A stretch of 7,606 nt of DNA from Minisyncoccota bacterium (GCA_023143935.1 JAGLGQ010000066.1:1-7606), one strand, 5' to 3'; shown: positions 1-5,866, counted from the stretch's first letter. A program made the numbers and translations. Notes: generated from the sequence alone by a model not told the origin.

Positions 1-611
<611 letters not shown>

Positions 612-636
612 ATTAGAAAATTCCAAAAATATGATT

Positions 637-810
637 TCTCAATTTTAAAAAAATTGAGAGAGTTTTGCTTGTTCTCTTGTTGTTGTCGAGTAACCATTTT
701 AAAAATGCTACCTTTTTTATCTACCTGATATTAAAAATATCAAGTGGACGAAAAAACATTTATAAAACAATTACTTGTTTTATAATCCAACACTATCCTA
801 AAGTGTTGGA
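637..810 (-). other. Three to four hairpins in the 23S leader
   Basis: Between the BoxA-like site and the mature 23S 5' end are four inverted repeats. They are 786-794 with 802-810 (9 bp, 7-nt loop), 761-770 with 775-784 (10 bp, TTAC loop), 726-732 with 736-742 (7 bp, 3-nt loop) and 637-646 with 650-659 (10 bp, AT-rich). None is followed by a convincing U-tract on the minus strand, so they look like folded leader or processing structures rather than terminators. The flank between 612 and 637 may also pair with sequence beyond the 23S 3' end to form the RNase III processing stem, but that side lies outside the window. Confidence 0.55.
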
Positions 811-819
811 TTGCTATTT

Positions 820-834
820 AGTTGTCAATGAACA
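820..834 (-). promoter_or_regulatory. BoxA-like rRNA antitermination site in the 23S leader
   Basis: On the minus strand this reads TGTTCATTGACAACT followed by AAATAGC. It closely resembles the BoxA region of Bacillus-type rRNA leaders and spacers (TGTTCTTTGAAAACT then AGATAAC). BoxA RNA is bound by the NusB-NusE pair and, with NusA and NusG, makes polymerase resistant to termination over the untranslated rRNA. It lies about 50 nt after the predicted start site and about 210 nt before 23S. Identification is by motif resemblance and position. Confidence 0.65.
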
Positions 835-889
835 ACTATTTTTCAAAATTAAAATTCAAAAATTAAAATTTTGCAAAACAGTGAGCACC

Positions 890-917
890 ATTATATATGA
901 ATTGATAAAAAAGTCAA
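890..917 (-). promoter_or_regulatory. Strong sigma70-type promoter for 23S rRNA
   Basis: Minus strand: -35 TTGACT (917-912), 16-nt spacer, -10 TATAAT (895-890), with predicted start near 883. The -10 is a perfect consensus and the -35 matches 5 of 6. An A/T tract directly upstream (919-928 region) could serve as an UP element, as is usual for rRNA promoters. There is no gene between this promoter and 23S, and two terminators sit just upstream, so this is the start of an independent rRNA transcript. Confidence 0.85.
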
Positions 918-924
918 GTTTTTT

Positions 925-943
925 TTTAATACGATTTAATACG
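925..943 (-). promoter_or_regulatory. Helically phased direct repeat upstream of the rRNA promoter
   Basis: The 9-mer TTTAATACG (plus strand) occurs at 925-933 and 935-943, a 10-bp period, just upstream of the -35 box. Two same-face copies of a short motif here could be part of an UP element or an activator site. This is only a positional argument, and the sequence is AT-rich enough for a chance repeat. Confidence 0.3.
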
Positions 944-954
944 GTTTTTTTGGT

Positions 955-992
955 AAAATTAAAGGGCGAAAATGGCTCCGCCATTTTCGCCC
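955..992 (-). terminator. Second terminator after the J-domain gene; copy of a dispersed hairpin
   Basis: There is a perfect 13-bp stem, 964-976 with 980-992, with a 3-nt loop. It is followed on the minus strand by TTTAATTTT. It lies between the J-domain gene and the rRNA promoter. The stem and its right flank are nearly identical to the hairpin after the DUF2914 gene at 1591-1617. Confidence 0.75.
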
Positions 993-1000
993 CCAACCCC
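965..1000. repeat. 36-nt dispersed repeat, copy 1 (partner at 1591-1626)
   Basis: Positions 965-1000 and 1591-1626 are identical except for one base (C at 981, T at 1607). The match includes the hairpin (GGCGAAAATGGCTCC...) and also the flank CCCCCAACCCC, which lies outside the stem. Shared flank means a copied block of DNA rather than two independently evolved terminators. Confidence 0.85.
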
Positions 1001-1007
1001 AAAAACC

Positions 1008-1033
1008 AAAAAAAGCGACACCTTCGGTGTCGC
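1008..1033 (-). terminator. Rho-independent terminator of the J-domain gene
   Basis: An 8-bp GC-rich stem, 1015-1022 with 1026-1033, with a 3-nt loop is followed on the minus strand by seven T residues (1014-1008). It starts 19 nt after the stop of the J-domain gene. Together with the next hairpin it forms a tandem terminator in front of the rRNA promoter. Confidence 0.88.
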
Positions 1034-1051
1034 CCAAACCCCCAAAAAACC

Positions 1052-1540
1052 TCACCCCCCAACCAACAATTTTCCACCATACTTTTTCATTATCACCCCA
1101 ATTCGTTTTTGTCTTTCATCTACACTCAAACTTTTTGACAAAGCATTTATATCACCAATCATTTTATTATTATTCCTCAAAACAAATTGAGTTTCTCGAA
1201 ATTCCCTTTCACTACTTTTAACAAACTCATCATTTCCTTTTTTCCATTTTTCTAAATCATCTAAAACTTTTTGATAATTTTTATTCACAGCTTGAATTTT
1301 TAATTTCTCATAAATTTCTAACAAAATATTATTACAATAAAAAACAAAATCATCGCTAAAATTTAACTCTTTTTTCTTTTTCAAAATAGCATAAGCCATA
1401 TTTAATTTTTTCATCATTTTTTCAGACCCTCCCACATCAGGATGATATTCTTTGGCTAAATTATGAAAAAAAAATTTTAACTTTTCCTCAGTAACTTCTG
1501 ACGATACTCCTAAAATATCACACGCCTCTTTAAAATTCAT
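1052..1540 (-). CDS. Small J-domain (DnaJ-like) protein
   Basis: This is a 162-residue protein with an N-terminal J domain (about residues 2-60). The invariant HPD tripeptide is at 33-35 in the context EYHPDVGG, flanked by the usual helix II (KLKFFFHNLAK) and helix III (SEKMMKKLNMAYAIL). J domains stimulate the ATPase of Hsp70 (DnaK). The glycine-phenylalanine region, zinc-binding cysteine repeats and substrate-binding domains of true DnaJ are absent, so this is a class C type co-chaperone or a J-like adaptor. Residues 75-155 are charged and helical, possibly coiled coil, with no family I recognise. The first ATG (1540) is preferred over an upstream TTG (1579), because the J domain begins at once and a promoter-like site overlaps the extension. 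No Shine-Dalgarno precedes it. The stop is TGA, followed by two terminators. Its client or partner cannot be read from the sequence. Confidence 0.85.
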   Translation of the reverse strand: MNFKEACDILGVSSEVTEEKLKFFFHNLAKEYHPDVGGSEKMMKKLNMAYAILKKKKELNFSDDFVFYCNNILLEIYEKLKIQAVNKNYQKVLDDLEKWKKGNDEFVKSSEREFRETQFVLRNNNKMIGDINALSKSLSVDERQKRIGVIMKKYGGKLLVGG

Positions 1541-1547
1541 ACAACAT

Positions 1548-1576
1548 ATATTAATGTAACTTTTACAAAATATCAA
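1548..1576 (-). promoter_or_regulatory. Putative promoter of the J-domain gene (leaderless)
   Basis: Minus strand: -35 TTGATA (1576-1571, 5 of 6), 17-nt spacer, -10 TAATAT (1553-1548, 4 of 6). The -10 ends 7 nt before the ATG at 1540, so transcription would start at or next to the start codon. It lies directly downstream of the previous gene's terminator, which supports a separate transcript. Confidence 0.5.
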
Positions 1577-1580
1577 CAAG

Positions 1581-1617
1581 AAAAAAAAAAGGCGAAAATG
1601 GCTCCGTCATTTTCGCC
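1581..1617 (-). terminator. Rho-independent terminator of the DUF2914 gene
   Basis: Stem 1591-1600 with 1608-1617 (10 bp, extended by weaker pairs) is followed on the minus strand by ten T residues (1590-1581). It begins 11 nt after the TAG stop. Confidence 0.88.
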
Positions 1618-1626
1618 CCCAACCCC
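1591..1626. repeat. 36-nt dispersed repeat, copy 2 (partner at 965-1000)
   Basis: 35 of 36 bases match 965-1000, including the C-rich flank outside the hairpin. The single difference (T at 1607) weakens the stem near the loop, so 965-1000 has the better-paired version. Confidence 0.85.
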
Positions 1627-1627
1627 C

Positions 1628-2725
1628 CTACTCCCCCAAAACCTCCATCTCCAACTCCAAATCCCCACCCCCAGATTTCATTACAAAATCATATCTACCA
1701 ATTACTAAATCAGAATTATTTAAAACATCTATTCGCCACTCTCCCTCCTCAGGATTTGTTATATATGAATACCACCGATATCCACCGCCCCTACCACCAA
1801 TAATTTTATGCTTCATAACACCAACCCTTTTCCACTCCCCCTCCATCTCATCATACCTACTCCACACATGCCTAATTTGAGTTTCAAGTCCTGTCGGCGC
1901 AAAAATAGCATTATAAAAATATACTTTTTTCCCCTCCTTTTTATAAAAATCATTTCTCCAAAAACGAGTTAATTCCGTAAAACCTTTTTTTTCTCTTACA
2001 ACAAAATACTTCCCCTCAGAATTCCGACCTGTATCATGCACCACCTCCATTGATTTCATAGACAATGGAATAGGAGGAATTAAATTTAAAAAATAAAGTC
2101 CATTAAAAATAAAATAAATAATTAAAATATTTCTAAAAATCTTCACTTTAAATTTTTTTAAATTTGGTAAAATCTTAAAAATAATAAAAATAAAACTAGA
2201 AATAAACGCCAATGATAAAATTCCACTAATTAAAAAATAAATGTCTCCCACCTCTTTCAAAATTATCGGTACCCAAAAAACAGAAAAAGAAAACACTGCT
2301 AAAAATAAAATAGACATTTGTACCTCAATCTTTTCGTTATATTTTCTAAACCTTTCATTCCCAATAAACGATAAATAAAAAAGAATTAAAAAAGGCCAAC
2401 TTGTCCAAAAAGAAGCAGACCTAGTATAAAAAATAATATAACCAGAAAGCAATGCTCCAAAAGAAAACTGCAAAATAAAAAAAGACCAAAAATAAAATTT
2501 TAATAAAAATTTATTTTTAATATCTTTACAATCACCATAATTCATTACCACAATCGTAAACATCACAATAAACAAGTGAGTTAAAAGCACCATATTATCA
2601 TAAAACTGATCAATTCTAGTTAAAGTCAAAGAATCAAGAAGAAACCCCGAACCAAAAAAAAGAGGAGAAATAATACGAGTATTTTTCTTCAAAAAAATAT
2701 TAAGTTTATTCCTATATTTTCTCAT
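1628..2725 (-). CDS. Multi-pass membrane protein with C-terminal DUF2914 domain
   Basis: This protein has 365 residues. Residues 17-217 hold about six or seven hydrophobic segments (roughly 17-33, 45-62, 76-100, 109-122, 137-155, 160-185, 198-217). A soluble C-terminal domain (about 268-350) has features I recognise from DUF2914: YFYNAIFAP near 269-277, the HVW motif at 286-288, GGRGGGYRWYSY at 310-321 and GEWRIDVLN at 328-336, ending with GRYDFVM. The function of DUF2914 is not known; it probably lies on one face of the membrane as a small beta domain. The gene stands alone, 89 nt after nusA, with nusA's terminator in between and its own terminator after TAG. The 3' third, coding the soluble domain, is visibly richer in G on the coding strand than the membrane part. 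The ATG at 2725 has no Shine-Dalgarno but a -10-like hexamer 7 nt upstream. The DUF2914 assignment is from recalled motifs; a profile search would settle it. Confidence 0.82.
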   Translation of the reverse strand: MRKYRNKLNIFLKKNTRIISPLFFGSGFLLDSLTLTRIDQFYDNMVLLTHLFIVMFTIVVMNYGDCKDIKNKFLLKFYFWSFFILQFSFGALLSGYIIFYTRSASFWTSWPFLILFYLSFIGNERFRKYNEKIEVQMSILFLAVFSFSVFWVPIILKEVGDIYFLISGILSLAFISSFIFIIFKILPNLKKFKVKIFRNILIIYFIFNGLYFLNLIPPIPLSMKSMEVVHDTGRNSEGKYFVVREKKGFTELTRFWRNDFYKKEGKKVYFYNAIFAPTGLETQIRHVWSRYDEMEGEWKRVGVMKHKIIGGRGGGYRWYSYITNPEEGEWRIDVLNNSDLVIGRYDFVMKSGGGDLELEMEVLGE

Positions 2726-2732
2726 TTATAAA

Positions 2733-2741
2733 ATTTTATCA
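2733..2741 (-). promoter_or_regulatory. Putative extended -10 for the DUF2914 gene (leaderless)
   Basis: The minus strand reads TGA-TAAAAT (2741-2733), an extended -10 type site ending 7 nt before the ATG at 2725. I see no good -35. The same TGA prefix and the same 7-nt spacing occur before the DUF4349 gene. Confidence 0.4.
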
Positions 2742-2768
2742 CACCTACCACAAAAATTCATCTAAATT

Positions 2769-2800
2769 AAAAAGCAGGATTTGGCTTCGCCAAATCCTGC
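2769..2800 (-). terminator. Rho-independent terminator of nusA
   Basis: A perfect 12-bp stem, 2774-2785 with 2789-2800, with a 3-nt loop (GAA on the minus strand) is followed by TTTTT AATTT. It begins 14 nt after the nusA stop. The usual downstream partners of nusA (ylxR, infB, rbfA) do not follow. Confidence 0.9.
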
Positions 2801-2814
2801 CCTCCCCCACAAAA

Positions 2815-4146
2815 CTATTTCCCATCTTTCTTTTCTTCCACCTCACCATCACCATCTTTTCCCTTTTCAACATCCTTTTCATTCTCCACTTTTTCTTCTA
2901 CATTTTCCACTACTTCTTTTGTATCATCTTCATTCTCGCCACTCTCTTCACCCTCTTCTTTTTCTTTCTCATCTAAAACATTTTTTGTTTCTCTTTTTTC
3001 CTCCACTAATTCCTCCCCATCAGGACCAACTTTTTTGATATCAATTTTCATACCCGTCAATTTAGACGCAAGCCTTGAATTTTGCCCCCCTCTACCAATC
3101 GCCAAAGAAAATTGATCTTCCGTTACAGAAACAATCGCCGTTTTTTGCTCTCCATCTTCAACAATTTCAATATCTAAAATCTCAGCTGGAGATAATGATG
3201 CCGCGACAAATTCATCTTCCTCCTCTGACCATTCTATAATATCTATCCTTTCCCCAGAAAGTTCAGATGTAATATTTGAAACCCTCGCACCAGATTGACC
3301 AACAAAAGTTCCTACTGGATCCAAATCTTCATCATGAGAAACAACAGCAATTTTTGACCTAACCCCAGGTTCTCTTACTACTTTTTTAATTTCCACCAAC
3401 CCCTCTTTTATTTCTGGCACTTCTTGTTCAAAAAGTTTTTTCAAAAATTCAGGATGAGTCCTAGAAAGTAAAAGCTCAACACCACCCCTTCCTTTTTCTC
3501 CAGCTTTTACAAGATACGCTTGCACCCTATCACCAGTTTTATATCTTTCTGATTTTATCTGTTCAAAAAATGGTAAGACTCCCTCAACCTTTCCAAGATC
3601 TACAAAAATAGTTCCAGCTTCTGACCTAATCACTTGTCCAGACACAATAGTTTGCTCTTTGTCTCCAAATTGTTTTTGAATATATCCCCTCTCAGCTTCT
3701 CTAATTTTTTGCTTAATAGTTTGCTTTGCCGCCATTGCTGCCACCCTACCAAAATCAGTTTTTTTCTCTAATTCAAAAGTAATTTCATCACCAGCTTCTA
3801 CTCCCGCTTTCACAAGTTTGGCATTTTCAACAAATATATGTCTTTCTTCTATAAATTTAGTTTTACCTTCTTCTTTTAAATTAAGATACTCTTCTTTACT
3901 CAATTTTTCAAAATCTTCTTCTGAAATAATCTGCTCTGGAGAAACCACTTCTTTAATTCTAAAAAAATCTACATCACCAGTATCAGGATTAAATTTTGCT
4001 CTTATAATTTGCCCCCTTTCTCCATATTGTTTTTTATATGCAGAAGCTAAAGATTCTTCAATCGCTTCCAAAACTTCTTCTTTTGAAATTCCTTTTTGTT
4101 CCTGTAATTCTTCAAGAACAGCATTTATTACTTTTAAATCAAACAT
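2815..4146 (-). CDS. nusA: Transcription termination/antitermination factor NusA
   Basis: NusA binds RNA polymerase and nascent RNA, promotes pausing and intrinsic termination, and takes part in rRNA antitermination. This 443-residue protein shows the polymerase-binding N-terminal domain (about 1-160, with the family motif KQKIREAER near 145-153), an S1 domain (about 165-230), KH1 (about 232-306, with DPVGTFVGQSGARV at 276-289 and SGERIDIIEW) and KH2 (about 308-372, with AIGRGGQNSRLASKLTG at 349-365). After residue 373 it has a low-complexity Glu/Lys/Asp tail of about 70 residues instead of the acidic-repeat domains of E. coli NusA. The N-terminal domain appears to carry an insertion of about 20 residues around 70-115 relative to E. 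coli. The gene stands alone, without rimP upstream or infB downstream. It has a consensus -10, a leader of about 74 nt with a terminator-like hairpin, and no Shine-Dalgarno before the ATG. Confidence 0.97.
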   Translation of the reverse strand: MFDLKVINAVLEELQEQKGISKEEVLEAIEESLASAYKKQYGERGQIIRAKFNPDTGDVDFFRIKEVVSPEQIISEEDFEKLSKEEYLNLKEEGKTKFIEERHIFVENAKLVKAGVEAGDEITFELEKKTDFGRVAAMAAKQTIKQKIREAERGYIQKQFGDKEQTIVSGQVIRSEAGTIFVDLGKVEGVLPFFEQIKSERYKTGDRVQAYLVKAGEKGRGGVELLLSRTHPEFLKKLFEQEVPEIKEGLVEIKKVVREPGVRSKIAVVSHDEDLDPVGTFVGQSGARVSNITSELSGERIDIIEWSEEEDEFVAASLSPAEILDIEIVEDGEQKTAIVSVTEDQFSLAIGRGGQNSRLASKLTGMKIDIKKVGPDGEELVEEKRETKNVLDEKEKEEGEESGENEDDTKEVVENVEEKVENEKDVEKGKDGDGEVEEKKDGK

Positions 4147-4186
4147 TGTATTTTTTTTAATTATTATTACTTATTACCCATTTTTT

Positions 4187-4217
4187 AAAAAGAAGAACCC
4201 GCCACAGCGAGTCTTTC
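4187..4217 (-). promoter_or_regulatory. Terminator-like hairpin in the nusA leader (possible attenuator)
   Basis: Minus-strand RNA from 4217 to 4207 can pair with 4202 to 4192, with a 4-nt loop at 4206-4203. There are eight Watson-Crick pairs, two G-U pairs and one mismatch, then five U residues (4191-4187). The two wobble pairs are G-U only in minus-strand RNA; the plus strand would have A-C mismatches at one or both sites, so the structure suits the nusA transcript. It lies a few nt after the predicted start and about 45 nt before the ATG. Confidence 0.5.
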
Positions 4218-4226
4218 ATACCCACA

Positions 4227-4254
4227 ATTATACACCAAACTCAAACTAAATCAA
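4227..4254 (-). promoter_or_regulatory. Promoter of nusA
   Basis: Minus strand: -35 TTGATT (4254-4249, 4 of 6), 16-nt spacer, -10 TATAAT (4232-4227, 6 of 6), with predicted start near 4220. It lies directly after the terminator of the DUF4349 gene, so nusA is transcribed on its own. Confidence 0.7.
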
Positions 4255-4269
4255 CAGCAATAAAAAAAC

Positions 4270-4299
4270 AAAAAAAAAGTGTCATCTACAGATGACACT
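4270..4299 (-). terminator. Rho-independent terminator of the DUF4349 gene
   Basis: A 10-bp stem, 4278-4287 with 4290-4299, is followed on the minus strand by a run of T (4277-4270, continuing after one G). Just upstream in the RNA, 4309-4300 repeats the left arm in diverged form (AGTGTCGTCT against AGTGTCATCT), so two alternative hairpins can form with the same right arm. It lies about 60 nt after the TAG stop. Confidence 0.88.
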
Positions 4300-4341
4300 A
4301 TAGACGACACTATTTCTTTTTAACCCATTATTTTTTTATCC
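4298..4341. repeat. Terminator-linked degenerate repeat, copy A
   Basis: On the plus strand the block CTATAG, six variable bases, CTATTT, T-run, AACCCA, T-run, ATCC matches 5804-5845 with a 2-nt gap and a few substitutions. Both copies abut a hairpin whose arm contains ATAGTGTC or a near variant. See copy B. Confidence 0.6.
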
Positions 4342-4359
4342 TCAACGCCCAATCCCAAA

Positions 4360-5415
4360 CTACTTCTTTTTCTTTCCCCAAACCTTCCCCTTAACTTTTT
4401 TCCATCCTAAAATTCCAAACTTAAATCCAAAAACAAATATTACCACCCAAACTAAATAAATTGGTAATTTAAAAACAAATGCCCATAAAATATGATAAAG
4501 TTCTTTTGCGTCATCTAATAACCCCTTAAATCCTAACTTAATATCATAAATTGGAGACCATTTAATACCAAAAATTTCAACATCTTTCTTACTAATTAAA
4601 TTAACCCTTACGGAAGAAAGTTTTACTTGATTAGATAAAACATTTAACCGACCCTGCAATCTCTCCCTATCACTTCTCGCTTTATTCATATATTTAGTAA
4701 CCTCTAAAACATCTTTAATTTCACCACTTCTTTTTAAAATTGCTCTATATTGATCCTCTTCCGCTTTTTTATTTTTTATTTGAGTTTCCAAATCAGAATA
4801 TTGCTCTGTAACATCAGACGCCGAAACATTTTCATTTTCTACATCAATAGCAACAACTTTAATTTTTTCCAAAGCTTGTTCAAAATTTTTTGTTGGAATT
4901 TTTAAATCTAAATATCCACTCTTCATTAAACTCTTTTTCTGTATTCCATTTTCATAATAAACATTATGATTTCCTTTTGAAAAATTTGCCCTTTGCACAA
5001 AACCCTCAAATTCATTTGCAATAGCAACTATAACCTTTCTAGAAGATTCAATATCTTCTACAATAAGTGACAAACTCCCAGTTTTTATAACCTTTCTTTC
5101 CGCAGACTCATCATATTCTCCCATTTCCTCGTTAATACTTTCTGGCGATGGCATAACCATCATTTTTTCAGACCTTGAATAATTAACATTACCTCCACTA
5201 ACAGAATCCATCATAACCTCCTGATTCAAAAAACTTCCCTCCCAAGATTTTGTATTATTAGATACATTAGAATTATTAGCAAACTGTGAAATCGTACCTA
5301 TAATCGCAAATAAAAATAAAATAATAACAATTGATAATATCGCCGCCACAGCAATCGCCGACTTTGTATATTTTTTAATAAATTTAATAATTTGTTTTTT
5401 TATGTTTGTATTCAT
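4360..5415 (-). CDS. DUF4349 domain membrane protein
   Basis: This protein has 351 residues. It has a basic N-terminus, one transmembrane helix at about 18-42, a polar linker rich in Asn, Ser and Met (about 43-105), a DUF4349 domain (about 106-275), a second hydrophobic helix (about 312-336) and a very basic tail ending in lysines. DUF4349 features seen are ERKVIKTGSLSLIVEDI (106-122), the FEGFVQ segment (136-141), the IPTKNFEQAL segment (173-182), SASDVTEQYSDLETQIKNKK (198-217) and the charged helical stretch ending in RLQGRLNVLSNQVKLSSVRV. The region about 205-265 is probably coiled coil. The layout predicts an anchored protein with its main domain outside the cytoplasm. DUF4349 has no established biochemical role that I can state. 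The ATG at 5415 is chosen because an upstream TTG (5469) lies inside a terminator hairpin and before the promoter. The stop is TAG. Confidence 0.9.
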   Translation of the reverse strand: MNTNIKKQIIKFIKKYTKSAIAVAAILSIVIILFLFAIIGTISQFANNSNVSNNTKSWEGSFLNQEVMMDSVSGGNVNYSRSEKMMVMPSPESINEEMGEYDESAERKVIKTGSLSLIVEDIESSRKVIVAIANEFEGFVQRANFSKGNHNVYYENGIQKKSLMKSGYLDLKIPTKNFEQALEKIKVVAIDVENENVSASDVTEQYSDLETQIKNKKAEEDQYRAILKRSGEIKDVLEVTKYMNKARSDRERLQGRLNVLSNQVKLSSVRVNLISKKDVEIFGIKWSPIYDIKLGFKGLLDDAKELYHILWAFVFKLPIYLVWVVIFVFGFKFGILGWKKVKGKVWGKKKK

Positions 5416-5422
5416 ATAAAAT

Positions 5423-5452
5423 ATTATATCAGAAATTTCCAACTTTTCCCAA
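5423..5452 (-). promoter_or_regulatory. Promoter of the DUF4349 gene (leaderless)
   Basis: Minus strand: -35 TTGGGA (5452-5447, 4 of 6), 18-nt spacer, extended -10 TGA-TATAAT (5431-5423). The perfect -10 ends 7 nt before the ATG at 5415, so the start site should fall at or next to the A of the start codon. No Shine-Dalgarno can fit. Confidence 0.7.
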
Positions 5453-5460
5453 AAAATACC

Positions 5461-5490
5461 AAAAAACAAGGAAGCCTTGCTTCCTTGTTT
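5461..5490 (-). terminator. Hairpin terminator upstream of the DUF4349 promoter
   Basis: A perfect 12-bp stem, 5464-5475 with 5479-5490, with a 3-nt loop is followed on the minus strand by a T-run (5466-5461). It sits 520 nt after the Nudix stop, so it would back up the terminator at 5765-5824 or end a short transcript from the hairpin region. Confidence 0.75.
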
Positions 5491-5502
5491 GACTCACTCA
5501 AT

Positions 5503-5534
5503 TTTTTTTCGTCCGCGTTCGCAAAGTCCGATTT
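5503..5534. repeat. Terminator-linked degenerate repeat, copy C
   Basis: On the plus strand a T-run followed by CGTCCGCGTTCGCAAAGTCC and then GATTT aligns without gaps to 5835-5866, about 26 of 32 bases, most differences being transitions. It stands beside the hairpin at 5464-5490 and overlaps the left arm of the 5526-5600 hairpin. Confidence 0.6.
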
Positions 5535-5600
5535 CAAAAAATTTGATTGTAAAGTTAAATTTTTTTAAAATTTAACTTTACTCAAATTTTTAAGTCGGAC
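5526..5600. repeat. Long AT-rich inverted repeat (about 31 bp paired)
   Basis: The arms pair in three steps: 5526-5531 with 5595-5600 (GTCCGA/TCGGAC), 5537-5546 with 5582-5591, and 5549-5563 with 5567-5581 (15 bp). Only small bulges interrupt and the loop is 3 nt. There is no coding potential. It could be a cruciform, a stable RNA stem or a small non-autonomous mobile element; no flanking target duplication is evident. Confidence 0.8.
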
Positions 5601-5634
5601 CTCTTAAAAAACGTTTGTCATTCACCACATCATT

Positions 5635-5682
5635 AAATACATATTTAAATAGCTATTTTAATAACTATTAAAATATGTATTT
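5635..5682. repeat. AT-rich inverted repeat
   Basis: A 12-bp outer stem, 5635-5646 with 5671-5682, and an inner stem of 5 bp, 5648-5652 with 5665-5669, enclose a 12-nt loop. On the plus strand it is followed by a long T-run (5681-5692), but no plus-strand gene precedes it. Confidence 0.7.
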
Positions 5683-5703
5683 TTTTATTTTTTAAAAAAC
5701 TCA

Positions 5704-5747
5704 AAAACGACGCAAAAAATTGCTATCGCAATTTTTTGCGTCGTTTT
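5704..5747. repeat. Perfect 20-bp hairpin with TATC loop
   Basis: 5704-5723 pairs perfectly with 5728-5747. The left arm and loop, CAAAAAATTGCTATCGC (5713-5729), recur exactly at 6638-6654, where the right arm is lost. It is therefore one member of a dispersed hairpin family. Confidence 0.85.
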
Positions 5748-5764
5748 ATATTTATTTTTTCTAC

Positions 5765-5824
5765 AAAAAATAGTGTCCCCTATAGAGTCCTCTATAGAGT
5801 ACCCTATAGGGGACCCTATTTTTT
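5765..5824. terminator. Large, symmetric terminator-like hairpin downstream of the Nudix gene
   Basis: 5765-5785 pairs with 5804-5824: 20 of 21 positions match, with one T-C mismatch. The arms start with A6 and end with T-runs, so either strand's RNA would end a stable stem in U residues. The 18-nt loop contains the palindrome CTCTATAGAG. It is the first strong terminator-like structure after the Nudix gene on the minus strand, about 185 nt after its stop. Confidence 0.7.
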
Positions 5825-5866
5825 TAACCCAACATTTTTTCATCCGCGTCCACAAAATCCTACTTT
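5804..5866. repeat. Terminator-linked degenerate repeat, copy B
   Basis: The left part (5804-5845) matches copy A at 4298-4341 and the right part (5835-5866) matches copy C at 5503-5534. Copy B thus links the other two into one family: hairpin arm, T-run, AACCCA, T-run, CRTCCGCGTYC. The outer bases vary and the core is conserved. Confidence 0.6.

Noticed and set aside
612..880. Spacer tRNA genes or a 16S 3' end upstream of 23S
   Set aside because: I see no cloverleaf, T-loop motif or anti-Shine-Dalgarno sequence; the hairpins are short and AT-rich.
1052..1054. UGA read as glycine (as in Gracilibacteria or SR1)
   Set aside because: Reading through this TGA gives only terminator sequence, and the protein has a sensible end here.
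665..1221. Several short frames on both strands across the rRNA leader and terminators
   Set aside because: They read through hairpins, the promoter and homopolymer tracts, and the products are low-complexity with no recognisable domain.
1541..1579. Longer J-domain protein from TTG at 1579
   Set aside because: The extra 13 residues lie over the promoter-like site, and the J domain begins at the ATG.
2781..3038. Plus-strand frame rich in His, Leu, Pro and Phe
   Set aside because: It is the antisense of the Glu/Lys-rich tail of NusA and of its terminator.
3818..4249. Plus-strand frame of 143 codons
   Set aside because: It is antisense to the nusA N-terminal region and leader, with no domain; NusA is certain on the other strand.
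5416..5469. Longer DUF4349 protein from TTG at 5469
   Set aside because: The TTG is inside a terminator stem, and the extension crosses the promoter.
5526..5747. Insertion sequence with terminal inverted repeats
   Set aside because: There is no transposase frame, and the arms pair locally rather than bounding a unit; no target duplication was found by eye.
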